Shown here piece by piece: positions 49,712 to 59,303 of a stretch of 64,000 nucleotides of DNA. The first letter of the stretch is position 1. Each line of letters opens with the position of its first letter. The notes below the pieces were generated by a model, which was not told the origin of the DNA, made no database searches, and was given only the letters and a program-made list of their open reading frames with translations. Both the position numbers and the translations under genes were made by a program. The stretch is from Streptomyces cucumeris (GTDB lineage: Bacteria; Actinomycetota; Actinomycetes; Streptomycetales; Streptomycetaceae): positions 182,774 to 246,773 of the forward strand of contig NZ_JANCLX010000009.1 of the NCBI RefSeq assembly GCF_024295805.1, in the 5' to 3' direction.

Positions 49712-50309
49712 CCCAGCGGAATCCGAGGGCCACGGCATGGGCCCGGTCCGAAGCGCCGAGCTTCTTGAAGAGCCGCCGCGCGTGCGTCTTGACCGTGTCC
49801 TCGGAGAGGAACAGCTCACGGCCGATCTCCGCGTTGGAGCGGCCGTGGCTCATGCCCTCCAGCACCTGGATCTCCCGGGCGGTGAGGGTCGGGGCCGCGC
49901 CCATCTCGGCGGACCGCAGCCGCCTCGGCGCCAGCCGCCACGTGGGGTCGGCCAGCGCCTGGGTCACGGTGGCCCGCAGCTCGGCGCGCGAGGCGTCCTT
50001 GTGCAGATAGCCACGGGCACCGGCGGCCACCGCCAGCGCCACTCCATCGAGATCCTCGGCCACCGTGAGCATGATGATCCGGGCGCCGGGGTCGGCGGAC
50101 AGCAGCCGCCGCACGGTCTCGACTCCGCCGAGACCGGGCATCCGTACGTCCATCAGGATCAGGTCCGAGCGGTCGGCACCCCAGCGGCGGAGGACTTCCT
50201 CGCCGTTGGCCGCTGTCGTCACACGCTCGACACCGGGCACGGTCGCCACCGCGCGGCGCAGCGCCTCTCGGGCAAGCGGGGAGTCGTCGCAGACGAGGAC
50301 GGATGTCAT
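49698..50309 (-). CDS. bldM: Atypical response regulator BldM
   Basis: 203 residues, identical in length to S. coelicolor BldM. Receiver domain (SVLVCDDSPLAREALRRAV, DLILMDVRMPGLGGVETVRRL) and LuxR-type DNA-binding domain (LTAREIQVLEGMSHGRSNAEIGRELFLSEDTVKTHARRLFKKLGASDRAHAV). BldM is required for aerial hyphae formation; as a homodimer it activates early genes and as a heterodimer with WhiI late sporulation genes, without classical phosphorylation. The ATG follows GGAGGAC. Its promoter has a consensus sigma-BldN recognition site at 50433-50460. It is divergent from whiD, as in S. coelicolor. Confidence 0.97.
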   Translation of the reverse strand: MTSVLVCDDSPLAREALRRAVATVPGVERVTTAANGEEVLRRWGADRSDLILMDVRMPGLGGVETVRRLLSADPGARIIMLTVAEDLDGVALAVAAGARGYLHKDASRAELRATVTQALADPTWRLAPRRLRSAEMGAAPTLTAREIQVLEGMSHGRSNAEIGRELFLSEDTVKTHARRLFKKLGASDRAHAVALGFRWGLVR

Positions 50310-50717
50310 GGCCGTCCTCCGCAGCTGATGCGCGTCACCTTGAGCCTCCAGGCTGGTACATATCGTCACCTGAGCGATTGACAGCCCCGGATATCTGTCC
50401 GAGAGCTTTACCCATCAACCGCCTCCGCACTCTCAACGACGGTCACCCGAAAGAGTTACGGGGTTCGGCGGCCACCTTCGACACTCTACGTGAGGGCTCG
50501 GATACAGAGCTGCTTCATCGCGCCTGTCGCGCGCCAGCGCCTCTCCCCCATCGGTCTCCCCCAGGTCATCCCCTTCGGTGGCATTTGGCGACCTTGCTTC
50601 CAATTTGCCGACCTGTGTGGCTAGATTCGCAATGAGTCATATTTACATCTACTTACACCGTAGGTGCACAACCCAGGACACAGCGTCCGCAGTCGATCGC
50701 TTCGAGGAGATAAGGCA
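50310..50717. other. 408-bp divergent bldM-whiD intergenic region
   Basis: It holds the sigma-BldN-type bldM promoter and the unassigned whiD promoter. For whiD, TAGATT at 50622 is a possible -10 but no -35 stands at good spacing; CACC-GTA-GGTG at about 50656-50666 is a small palindrome within its leader. No gene is present. Confidence 0.6.
50433..50460 (-). promoter_or_regulatory. Sigma-BldN-type promoter of bldM
   Basis: On the minus strand CGTAAC (50455-50460) and CGTTGA (50433-50438) are separated by exactly 16 bases. This equals the recognition sequence described for sigma BldN at bldMp1 of S. coelicolor. Transcription would start about 50425, some 115 bp before the bldM start codon. 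Confidence 0.85.
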
Positions 50718-51035
50718 ATGGCAGATTTCTCCCGTCTTCCCGGTCCGAACGCCGACCTGTGGGACTGGCAGCTCCTGGCCGCGTGTCGCGGGGTCGACAG
50801 CTCGCTGTTCTTCCACCCGGAGGGAGAGCGCGGCGCTGCCCGCAGCGCGCGGGAGATGTCGGCGAAAGAGGTGTGCATGCGCTGCCCGGTACGGGCGCAG
50901 TGCGCGGCTCACGCACTCGCCGTACGCGAGCCGTACGGCGTGTGGGGCGGACTGACCGAGGACGAGCGCGAGGAGCTCATGGGGCGGGCGCGGCACCGCG
51001 CGGTGGCCGCCTCGTCAGGGCCCCCCGGATCCTGA
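50718..51035 (+). CDS. whiD: WhiB-family [4Fe-4S] regulator WhiD
   Basis: 105 residues. Four conserved cysteines that hold an iron-sulfur cluster are in LLAACRGVD, EVCMRCPVRAQC; the G-V-W-G-G turn motif follows (YGVWGGLTEDERE) and a basic tail ends the protein. WhiD is needed for late spore maturation; the mycobacterial orthologue WhiB3 binds region 4 of the primary sigma factor. Start at ATG 50718 after GAGGAGATAAGGCA. Its position divergent from bldM and close to sigD, guaB and groEL1 supports the assignment. Confidence 0.95.
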   Translation: MADFSRLPGPNADLWDWQLLAACRGVDSSLFFHPEGERGAARSAREMSAKEVCMRCPVRAQCAAHALAVREPYGVWGGLTEDEREELMGRARHRAVAASSGPPGS

Positions 51036-51087
51036 CCGGATTCCGGGGCCGATTGACAGAAGAAACGTTCCATCCGCGCAGCGGACC

Positions 51088-52008
51088 TCAGCGGCGCGCC
51101 GCGGACTCCAGCCGGTCCAGCGTGGCCGCCACCGCGGGCACCCGCGCCAGGTCCGGCAGTGTCAGCGCCACCACCTCGCGCCGCACCGCGGGCTTGACCT
51201 CCAGCGTCACCGCGCCCTTGGCGCGCACCGACTCCAGCGCCAGCTCCGGCAGCACCGCGACCCCGAGCCCGGCCGCCACCAACCCGATCACCGCCGGATA
51301 GTCGTCCGTCGCGAAGTCGATCCGCGGTGTGAAGCCCTCGGACTCGCAGACCTCCACCAGATGACGGCGGCAGCGCGGACAGCCCGCGATCCACGGCTCC
51401 TCCGCCAGCTCCGCCATCCCCACCGTCCCGGCCCCTGCCAGCCGGTGCTCCCGCGGGACCACGACCACCAGCCGGTCGCTCAGCAGCGGCCGGGCCACCA
51501 GGTCCTCCCAGCCGCCACCCGCCTCCGCCGCGTCATCGGCCTGCGGATAGCGGAAGGCCACGGCGATCTCGCAGTCACCGGCCCGGAGCATCTCCACCGA
51601 GCGCGGCGGTTCGGCCTCCACCAGCGAGACCCGGGTCCCGGGGTGGGCGGCGCGCATCCCGGCGAGCGCCGTCGGCACCAGCGTGGAACTGCCGCTGGGG
51701 AACGACACCAGCCGCACCCGGCCCGCCCGCAGCCCGGCGATCGCCGCGACCTCCTCCTCGGCGGCGGTCAGCCCGGCCAGGATCCCCGCGGCGTGCCGCA
51801 CCAGGGCCTCACCCGCCTCGGTCAGCCGCATCTCCCGGCCGGTGCGGATCAGCAACGGGGTGCCCGCGGCGCCCTCCAGGGCCTTCATCTGCTGGCTGAC
51901 CGCGGGCTGGGTGCAGCCCAGCTCACGCGCCGCCGCGGAGAAGGAACCGGTGGCGGCCACCGCGCGCAGCACTCGGAGGTGACGGGCCTCGATCATGTCT
52001 TTGAGCAT
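51088..52008 (-). CDS. LysR-family transcriptional regulator
   Basis: 306 residues. Winged helix-turn-helix at about 8-65 (HLRVLRAVAATGSFSAAARELGCTQPAVSQQMKALEGAAGTPLLIRTGREMRLTEAG), followed by a LysR substrate-binding domain with VRLVSFPSGSSTLVPTALAGMRAAHPG and VAAGLGVAVLPELAL. A Cys-x-x-Cys in WIAGCPRCRRHLVEVCE could sense redox state or metal; inference. ATG 52008 follows a GGGA site; ATG 51996 is an alternative. It is divergent from the SDR gene by 55 bp, its probable target. Confidence 0.92.
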   Translation of the reverse strand: MLKDMIEARHLRVLRAVAATGSFSAAARELGCTQPAVSQQMKALEGAAGTPLLIRTGREMRLTEAGEALVRHAAGILAGLTAAEEEVAAIAGLRAGRVRLVSFPSGSSTLVPTALAGMRAAHPGTRVSLVEAEPPRSVEMLRAGDCEIAVAFRYPQADDAAEAGGGWEDLVARPLLSDRLVVVVPREHRLAGAGTVGMAELAEEPWIAGCPRCRRHLVEVCESEGFTPRIDFATDDYPAVIGLVAAGLGVAVLPELALESVRAKGAVTLEVKPAVRREVVALTLPDLARVPAVAATLDRLESAARR

Positions 52009-52063
52009 AAGCGTCCCTTGGACCCGGACCGGGATCTCCCGCCGCGGCCGATAACGTGCGGCT

Positions 52064-52837
52064 ATGACGACTGCACTGATCACCGGAACCACCGCGGGCA
52101 TCGGCGCCGCCTTCGCGAGCCGGCTCGCCGCCGACGGGCACAGCCTCGTGCTCGTCGCCCGTGACGAGAAGCGGCTGCGCGACCAGGCGGCGGACCTGCA
52201 CGACCGGCACGGGGTGGAGGTCGAGGTGCTGCGGGCCGACCTGTCCGAGGAGGCGGGTATCGCGGCGGTCGAGGCCCGGCTGGAGGACCGCACCCACCCG
52301 GTCGATCTGCTCGTCAACAACGCCGGGTTCGGACACCGCGGCCGTTATCTGGAGGTGCCGCTCACCGACGAGCTGCGGATGCTGAGGCTCCACTGCGAGG
52401 CGGTGCTCCGGCTCACCAGTGCGGCCTGCGGGACGATGCGCGACCGGGGTCGCGGCGGGGTGATCAACGTGGCGTCGATCGCGGCGTTCTTCCCGCGCGG
52501 GACCTACGGCGCGAGCAAGGCGTGGGTGGTGCAGTTCACCCAGGGCGCGGCGAAGGACCTGGCGAGTTCGGGCGTCCGGCTGATGGCGCTGTGCCCCGGC
52601 TTCGTACGCACGGAGTTCCACGCGCGGGCGGGGATCAAGCCGGACAGCGTGCCGAGCTGGATGTGGCTGGACGCGGACAAGCTGGTCGCGTCGGCGCTGA
52701 AGGACCTCTCGCGCGGGAAGTCGCTGTCCATCCCGGACCCGCGCTACAAGACGATGACGGGGCTGGCGAAGCTGGTCCCGAGGGCGGCGGTGTCGGCGGT
52801 CTCCTCCCGGGTCGGCCGCAACTACGCGCGCCGGTAG
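52064..52837 (+). CDS. Short-chain dehydrogenase/reductase
   Basis: 257 residues of the classical SDR family. TALITGTTAGIGAAFASRLA binds the cofactor; VARDEKRL at the end of strand 2 favours NADP(H); LLVNNAGFGHRG, INVASIAAFFPRGTYGASKAW (catalytic Ser and Tyr-x-x-x-Lys) and ALCPGFVRTEF follow. It resembles the DltE/oxidoreductase group with C-terminal SIPDPRYKTMTGLAKLVPR. The substrate is unknown. No ribosome site is clear before ATG 52064. The divergent LysR protein probably controls it; a bidirectional hairpin follows it. Confidence 0.92.
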   Translation: MTTALITGTTAGIGAAFASRLAADGHSLVLVARDEKRLRDQAADLHDRHGVEVEVLRADLSEEAGIAAVEARLEDRTHPVDLLVNNAGFGHRGRYLEVPLTDELRMLRLHCEAVLRLTSAACGTMRDRGRGGVINVASIAAFFPRGTYGASKAWVVQFTQGAAKDLASSGVRLMALCPGFVRTEFHARAGIKPDSVPSWMWLDADKLVASALKDLSRGKSLSIPDPRYKTMTGLAKLVPRAAVSAVSSRVGRNYARR

Positions 52838-52893
52838 TCCACCGGGCCGGTGGTCCACCGGCCGGCAGTCGCCTCAGCGGTCACCGCACAGCG

Positions 52894-52933
52894 CGAAGGC
52901 GCGGCCACCCCTCCCGGGATGGCCGCGCCTTCG
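52894..52933. terminator. Bidirectional hairpin between SDR and groEL genes
   Basis: CGAAGGCGCGGCCA and TGGCCGCGCCTTCG form a perfect 14-bp stem with a 12-base loop, located between the convergent stops of the SDR gene and groEL. Confidence 0.85.
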
Positions 52934-52949
52934 TGGCGTCGGGCTCGCG

Positions 52950-54572
<1,623 letters not shown>

Positions 54573-54666
54573 GAGTTGCGTATGTCCTCTCAAACGAACC
54601 GCGTCCCGACCCCGGGTATCTGTGACACGGGCACCGGGACGCGGCTCATAGGCAAATCTTCGGTGA

Positions 54667-54975
54667 TTACTTCTCGACGATCGCGAGGACGTCGCGAGCC
54701 GAGAGGACGAGGTACTCCTCGCCGTTGTACTTCACCTCGGTGCCGCCGTACTTGCTGTAGAGCACGACGTCACCGACGGCGACGTCGAGCGGAAGACGGT
54801 TGCCTTCCTCGAAGCGGCCCGGGCCCACGGCCAGGACGACGCCCTCCTGGGGCTTCTCCTTGGCGGTGTCCGGGATGACCAGACCGGAAGCCGTGGTCTG
54901 CTCGGCGTCGAGCGGCTGCACCACGATGCGGTCCTCGAGCGGCTTGATGGCAACCTTGGAGCTGGTGGTCGTCAC
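54667..54975 (-). CDS. groES: Co-chaperonin GroES
   Basis: 102 residues. KVAIKPLEDRIVVQPLDAEQTTASGLVIPDTAKEKPQEG with the mobile loop, GPGRFEEGNRLPLDVAVGDVVLYSKYGGTEVKYNGEEYLVLSARDVLAI. It caps the GroEL ring. The GTG start at 54975 follows GGGGGAGG at eight bases. It is first in the groES-groEL1 operon; its promoter is overlapped by two CIRCE elements, so HrcA should repress it at normal temperature. Confidence 0.97.
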   Translation of the reverse strand: MTTTSSKVAIKPLEDRIVVQPLDAEQTTASGLVIPDTAKEKPQEGVVLAVGPGRFEEGNRLPLDVAVGDVVLYSKYGGTEVKYNGEEYLVLSARDVLAIVEK

Positions 54976-55077
54976 GATCCGACCTCCCCCTTCGGAGATC
55001 TCACGGGGTTAACTGTCTGAGGTGGCGACCAGGTGGATCCGTCGTCGCGGGTGCCGGACCTGCCCGTCGCTGTGTGG

Positions 55078-55104
55078 CTGGCACTCCACACTGCCGAGTG
55101 CCAG
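55078..55104. promoter_or_regulatory. CIRCE element (proximal)
   Basis: CTGGCACTC, nine bases, GAGTGCCAG: a perfect 9-9-9 inverted repeat matching the CIRCE operator of HrcA (TTAGCACTC-N9-GAGTGCTAA) except for the outer two bases. It lies at and after the expected transcription start of groES. Confidence 0.92.
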
Positions 55105-55109
55105 CCTCG

Positions 55110-55138
55110 ACATTATGACGCGGTTAGCACTCAGTCAA
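55110..55138 (-). promoter_or_regulatory. groES-groEL1 promoter
   Basis: On the minus strand TTGACT (55133-55138) and TAATGT (55110-55115) are spaced by 17 bases, a good housekeeping-type promoter for this genome. The -35 is inside the distal CIRCE and the start point falls at the proximal one. Confidence 0.8.
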
Positions 55139-55150
55139 CTAGAGTGCCAG
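55124..55150. promoter_or_regulatory. CIRCE element (distal)
   Basis: TTAGCACTC, nine bases, GAGTGCCAG; the left arm is the exact CIRCE consensus. It overlaps the -35 hexamer of the groES promoter. Confidence 0.92.
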
Positions 55151-55216
55151 GCGATGCGGGGGCGGGCACCGATCGCCACCCCGCCGCCGGACCCGCCCGG
55201 CCCCTCCGCGGCCCGC

Positions 55217-56275
55217 TCAGACGTAGTCCTCCAGCCGCGCCACCGTGAAGCCCTGCTCCTGGATCGCCCGGACCATCGACGTGATCATGTCGGTCATGGA
55301 CGCGCCCTCGAGCTGCTCCGGTCCGCGGAAGTGCGCGAGCACGATGTCCCCCGGCTGGAGCGCGCCGCCGGACCGGTAGGCCATCCCGCCCGGCTCCATC
55401 TCGGCGCGCCACAGCACCACCGTCCGCGCCCCGCAGTCCGCCGCCGCGCGCAGCGTCGTCCCGTCGTACGCGCCGTAGGGCGGACGGAACAGCCGCGGCT
55501 CGCGGCCGAGGCGGTCGCGGAGGTTGTCCCGCTGGCCGCAGATCTCCTGCCGCTGGGTGTCGTAGTCGAGCCCGGCCAGGCTGGGATGGTTGAGGGTGTG
55601 GTTCTCCATCGGGTTGCCGAGCCGCTGGAGCTCGTCGAAGTAGTCGTACCGGTCGCCGATCACGTTGTCGGTGAGGAAGCCGGTGAAGGGGAGTCCGAGA
55701 TCGCGGGCCTGCTCCACGAAGCCCGGATCCTTCTCGATGCCGTCGTCGACCGTCAGGAAGACCACCCGATCGGTCGTCCGCACCCGGCGGATCACCGGCG
55801 GCAGACCCTCCTCGGACGGCTCCTCCAGGACGAGCGGCGGTTTGGCAGCGGGCGGGGGCGGCGGCCGGTCCAGCGGCCGGTCCAGACCCCATCTGCGGTA
55901 CGCCTCGGGGTCGCCCGCCGGCGCGGAGCCGGCCCGCGAGGGGCCGGGCGCGCCGGACCCGCCGGGCGCGCCGGACCCGCCGGGGGCCTGGGACGGTGCG
56001 GCGGCCGGGCCGGACGCCCCTTCCGCACCCGGGGAGACCGGCGGCGGGGAGTGGTCCGGGGGCGCTGGGTTCTTTGGGGGACGCGCCGCCGGTGGCGGCG
56101 GTGCGGTGGGTGAACGCCCCGCGGTCTGCGGGGCCGAGGACTCCGCGGATGTCGCGGTGTCCACGGTGGTCCGGGCGAGCGGACCGGGGCCCTCAAGGCT
56201 TCCGCAGCCCGTGAGCACGACCGCCGCGGTGGTGAGGACCAGACACCGCGAGAACCCATTCTTGATCATCGGCAT
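55217..56275 (-). CDS. Polysaccharide deacetylase-family lipoprotein
   Basis: 352 residues. A lipobox (TTAAVVLTGCGS, about 14-25) gives an exported lipoprotein. A Pro/Gly/Ala-rich linker of about 120 residues spans to a NodB-homology domain: VVFLTVDDGIEKDPGFVEQARDLGLPFTGFL with the Asp-Asp motif, NHTLNHPSLAGL with the zinc-binding His-x-x-x-His, and FRPPYGAYDG. It should remove acetyl groups from peptidoglycan or another glycan at the cell surface. ATG 56275 lacks a strong ribosome site; a second ATG at 56269 is possible. It is divergent from the methyltransferase gene. Confidence 0.9.
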   Translation of the reverse strand: MPMIKNGFSRCLVLTTAAVVLTGCGSLEGPGPLARTTVDTATSAESSAPQTAGRSPTAPPPPAARPPKNPAPPDHSPPPVSPGAEGASGPAAAPSQAPGGSGAPGGSGAPGPSRAGSAPAGDPEAYRRWGLDRPLDRPPPPPAAKPPLVLEEPSEEGLPPVIRRVRTTDRVVFLTVDDGIEKDPGFVEQARDLGLPFTGFLTDNVIGDRYDYFDELQRLGNPMENHTLNHPSLAGLDYDTQRQEICGQRDNLRDRLGREPRLFRPPYGAYDGTTLRAAADCGARTVVLWRAEMEPGGMAYRSGGALQPGDIVLAHFRGPEQLEGASMTDMITSMVRAIQEQGFTVARLEDYV

Positions 56276-56358
56276 ATATGTGATCTTCAGCCGGAATGGG
56301 GGGAAGCGCGCGCCGCGCAGGTGCGAATACGCCCGCGGGAGCGGGGAGAATGGGCCAT

Positions 56359-57552
56359 GTGGACGTTGACGCCTTCGACTCACTGCTCGGCGACGAGGGT
56401 CAGGAGCTGCTCATCGCGCTCCGGGACCACGACCCGGCGGACGAGCTCACCACCGCGACCCGGCTGCGCCGTGACCATCCGGCGGAGCTGGTCTCGGCGG
56501 CCCTGACACAGGCCCAGTTGCGCCAGCGGGCGGTCGCCAAGTTCGGCGAGGACGCCCACCGGATGTACTTCACCCCGCACGGTGTCGAACAGTCCACGCG
56601 CACCTCCGTGGCCGCCTACCGCGCCGAGCGGTTCGCCGGGTTCGGGGTGCGCGGCGTGGCCGATCTGTGCTGCGGCATCGGTGGCGACGCGATCGCGCTG
56701 GCCCGGGCGGGCATCTCCGTACTGGCCGTCGACCGGGACCCGCTGACCTGCGCGGTGGCCCGCGCCAACGCCGCTTCCCTGGGGCTGTCCGAGCTCATCG
56801 AGGTCCGCTGCGCGGATGTCGCCGAGATCGACACCACCCCCTTCGATGCGGTCTTCGTCGACCCCGCCCGGCGCGGCGGCCGGGGCCGGGTCTTCGACCC
56901 CGAGGCGTACTCCCCACCGTTGTCCTGGGCCGTCGGGGCCGCCCGCACCACTCCGCGCGCCGCGCTCAAGATCGCCCCGGGGATCCCCCACGAGGCGGTC
57001 CCGGAGGACGCGGAGGCCGAGTGGATCTCGGACCACGGGCACGTGAAGGAGGCCGTCCTGTGGTTCGGCACGGCCCGCCCCGGGATGCGCCGCGCCACCC
57101 TGCTCCCGGCCGCCCACTCGCTGCTGGGCACCCGGCTGCTGCCCGATCCGCCGACCGGCCCGGTGGGGCGCTGGCTGTACGAACCGGACGGCGCCGTCAT
57201 CCGCGCCCATCTGGTGGCCGATGTCGCGGCCCGGATCGGCGGGCGGCTGATCGATCCGACGATCGCCTACATCACGGCGGACGAGCTGCGCCCGACGCCG
57301 TACGCCACGCCGTACGAGATCACCGATGTCCTGCCGTTCAACCTGAAGAAGCTCAAGGCGCTGCTGCGGGAGCGGGAGATCGGGATCGTCACGATCAAGA
57401 AGCGGGGTTCGGCGGTGGAACCGGAGACGCTGCGCAAGAAGCTGCGCCTGGCGGGGCGCAATGCCTGCACCATCCTGCTCACGCGTGTCGACGGCGCCCC
57501 GACGATGCTGCTGGGGCATCCGGCCGAGGTACCCGCTCCGGCTAGTCCGTGA
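56359..57552 (+). CDS. Class I SAM-dependent methyltransferase with THUMP-like C-terminus
   Basis: 397 residues. The methyltransferase core includes GVRGVADLCCGIGGDAIALARAGISVLAVDRDPLTCAVARANA (motif I and II) and FDAVFVDPARRGGRGRVFD (the D-P-A-R variant of motif IV). The C-terminal part (LPFNLKKLKALLREREIGIVTIKKRGSAVEPETLRKKLRL) is the THUMP-like segment seen in this conserved actinobacterial family of likely RNA methyltransferases; the substrate is not known. The GTG at 56359 has GGGGAG at ten bases; the ATG at 56350 is too near that site. The last 11 bases overlap the convergent ATPase gene. Confidence 0.87.
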   Translation: MDVDAFDSLLGDEGQELLIALRDHDPADELTTATRLRRDHPAELVSAALTQAQLRQRAVAKFGEDAHRMYFTPHGVEQSTRTSVAAYRAERFAGFGVRGVADLCCGIGGDAIALARAGISVLAVDRDPLTCAVARANAASLGLSELIEVRCADVAEIDTTPFDAVFVDPARRGGRGRVFDPEAYSPPLSWAVGAARTTPRAALKIAPGIPHEAVPEDAEAEWISDHGHVKEAVLWFGTARPGMRRATLLPAAHSLLGTRLLPDPPTGPVGRWLYEPDGAVIRAHLVADVAARIGGRLIDPTIAYITADELRPTPYATPYEITDVLPFNLKKLKALLREREIGIVTIKKRGSAVEPETLRKKLRLAGRNACTILLTRVDGAPTMLLGHPAEVPAPASP

Positions 57553-58021
57553 GCACCTCCGGTCCGGCCGGTCCGGCGTTCCGCAGTTCGAACCAGACGC
57601 CCTTGGCGTAGCCGCCCGTCGGATCACCCTCCGCCGTCCCCCACGCCTCGGCGAGCGCGCCGACCACGCGCAGCCCGCGGCCGCGCGGCTGGTCGCCGTC
57701 CGGGAGGCGGGAAGGCACCGGGAGCGCGGCGCAGCCGTCGTAGAGCAGTACGCGCAGCCGCGGGGGCTCGATCACCACGCGCAGCAGCAGCGCGTCGCCC
57801 TCGCCGTGCAGATAGGCGTTGGTGACCAGTTCCGAGGTGCACAGGGTCGCGGCGTCCACCAGGCCCTGCTGATCGGTGCAGTTCAGGACGCAGGCGACGA
57901 AGTCCCGCAGGATCTTGGGCGACGCGGGGCCACGGCTGCCGCGCAGGGTGTAGACGCAACGGTCACCGGAGGCGGTGGGCGCGGGCGGCGGGACGTCCTC
58001 GGGCTCGTGGTCGGTACCCAT
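57542..58021 (-). CDS. RsbW-like ATP-binding protein
   Basis: 159 residues of the HATPase_c_2 type. LRDFVACVLNCTDQQGLVDAATLCTSELVTNAYLHGEG contains the N-box; DGDQPRGRGLRVVGALAEAWG is the G-box. Like the protein at 25640 it could inhibit a sigma factor or anti-anti-sigma protein. It is divergent from an XRE-DUF5753 gene, with DUF397 following: this triad recurs many times in Streptomyces (whiJ-like loci). Start at ATG 58021. The gene overlaps the methyltransferase 3' end by 11 bp. Confidence 0.9.
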   Translation of the reverse strand: MGTDHEPEDVPPPAPTASGDRCVYTLRGSRGPASPKILRDFVACVLNCTDQQGLVDAATLCTSELVTNAYLHGEGDALLLRVVIEPPRLRVLLYDGCAALPVPSRLPDGDQPRGRGLRVVGALAEAWGTAEGDPTGGYAKGVWFELRNAGPAGPEVLTD

Positions 58022-58159
58022 GGGTCAACTCCCTGCGAGGGGGCCGATGGTGCGCGTACCGTTGCGGCGATCAACGCGTGGTAGCGGTTCCGCCACCCAC
58101 GGTAGGGCAGATATGGAAACATCTGCTACGGCACCGGTTAATTTCCCCGACGTCCGGCC

Positions 58160-58177
58160 CCTGAGGGTGCCCTCAGG
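58160..58177. promoter_or_regulatory. Perfect 8-2-8 palindrome in the ATPase/XRE divergent promoter
   Basis: CCTGAGGG, two bases, CCCTCAGG. It ends 22 bases before the XRE gene start at 58199 and is the best candidate for autoregulation by that HTH protein. Confidence 0.65.
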
Positions 58178-58198
58178 TTGAACGAGCAACGGAGGAGC

Positions 58199-59050
58199 AT
58201 GCCGCCCAGAAGCGCCCCCACCGCCCGTCAACTCCGGCTGGGTACCGAGCTGCGGAGGATGCGCGAGAAGGCCGGACTCGGCATCCAGGACGCCGCCGAC
58301 CGGCTGGGCATCAACCGCACCCACATCACCAACCTGGAGCTGGCGCGCTTCGGAGTGAGCGAGGAGCGGGTCCGCGCGCTCGCCTCGATCTACGCCTGCC
58401 CGGACCGCGCCTACGTCGACGCGCTCGTCGCCATGGCCCGGGAGCGCAAGGGCGGTTGGTGGGAGGAGTACCGCGGCCATATCGCGACCGGCGGACTCGA
58501 CCTCGCCGAGCTGGAGTACTACGCGGAGAGCCTGCGTGTGGTCGAGCTGATGTTCCTGCCCGGTCTGCTGCAGACGGAGGCGTACGCCACCGCCGTGCTC
58601 AACGAGACGGTGCCCCCGTGGTCCCCGACGGAGCTGCGGCGCAGGCTCTCCCACCGGATGAAGCGCCGGGACATCCTCGACCGGGACGATCCACCGCCGT
58701 GCACGTTCATCGTCCACGAGGCGTCCCTGCGGATGCGGTTCGGCGGGCCGCAGCTGATGCGCGCCCAGCTGGAGAGCCTGCTGGAGGCGTCCACCCGGAA
58801 GAACGTCACCGTGCGGGTCATCCCCTTCGAGGCGGGCGGCTTCCCCGTCTCGGGGGTCTCGGTCACCTACGCCTCGGGCAGTGTGCCGCAGCTTGACACC
58901 GTGCAGCTGGACTCGGCGCACGGGCCCATGTTCCTGCACGCCGAGACCCAGCTGACCATCCACCGGGCGGTGCTGGAGCGGACGACGAAGGTGAGTCTGG
59001 CCGCCGACGCGTCACGGGACCTGATCCACGGGATCACCCGGCAGCTCTGA
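58199..59050 (+). CDS. XRE-family regulator with DUF5753 domain (WhiJ-like)
   Basis: 283 residues. The N-terminal HTH (LGTELRRMREKAGLGIQDAADRLGINRTHITNLELARFGVSEERVRALASIY, about 12-65) is followed by the DUF5753 domain (AELEYYAESLRVVELMFLPGLLQTEAYATAVL; FIVHEASLRMRFGGPQLMRAQLESLLEAS; VTVRVIPFEAGGFPVSG). WhiJ and its paralogues pair with small DUF397 proteins and affect development and antibiotic production. The ATG at 58199 has GGAGG only three bases away; a TTG at 58178 is in frame. A DUF397 gene follows after 46 bp. Confidence 0.9.
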   Translation: MPPRSAPTARQLRLGTELRRMREKAGLGIQDAADRLGINRTHITNLELARFGVSEERVRALASIYACPDRAYVDALVAMARERKGGWWEEYRGHIATGGLDLAELEYYAESLRVVELMFLPGLLQTEAYATAVLNETVPPWSPTELRRRLSHRMKRRDILDRDDPPPCTFIVHEASLRMRFGGPQLMRAQLESLLEASTRKNVTVRVIPFEAGGFPVSGVSVTYASGSVPQLDTVQLDSAHGPMFLHAETQLTIHRAVLERTTKVSLAADASRDLIHGITRQL

Positions 59051-59096
59051 ACCCCCGCCCCGCACATCCCCGTACCCATCGGCCGAAAGCACGCAC

Positions 59097-59303
59097 ATGC
59101 CCGAGATGACCTGGCGGAAGTCCTCCTACTCCACCCAAGGGGACGGCAGTTCCTGTGTGGAGCTCGCCTCCATACCCGGCGGCGGGGTCGCGCTGCGCGA
59201 GAGCGACGACCCCGACACCGTCCTGACCACCACCCCCGCGCGGCTGCGGGCCCTGCTCGACGCCGTCAAGGCAGGCGCGTTCGATCACCTCGCGGCGCCG
59301 TGA
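59097..59303 (+). CDS. DUF397 protein, partner of the XRE regulator
   Basis: 68 residues with the family pattern WRKSSYSTQGDGSSCVELA, GGVALRESDDPD and a C-terminal helix ARLRALLDAVKAGAFDHL. DUF397 proteins are always encoded beside XRE-DUF5753 regulators and are thought to antagonise or modulate them; toxin-antitoxin-like behaviour has been suggested for some pairs. The last 38 bases overlap the 3' end of the convergent MFS gene. Confidence 0.93.
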   Translation: MPEMTWRKSSYSTQGDGSSCVELASIPGGGVALRESDDPDTVLTTTPARLRALLDAVKAGAFDHLAAP

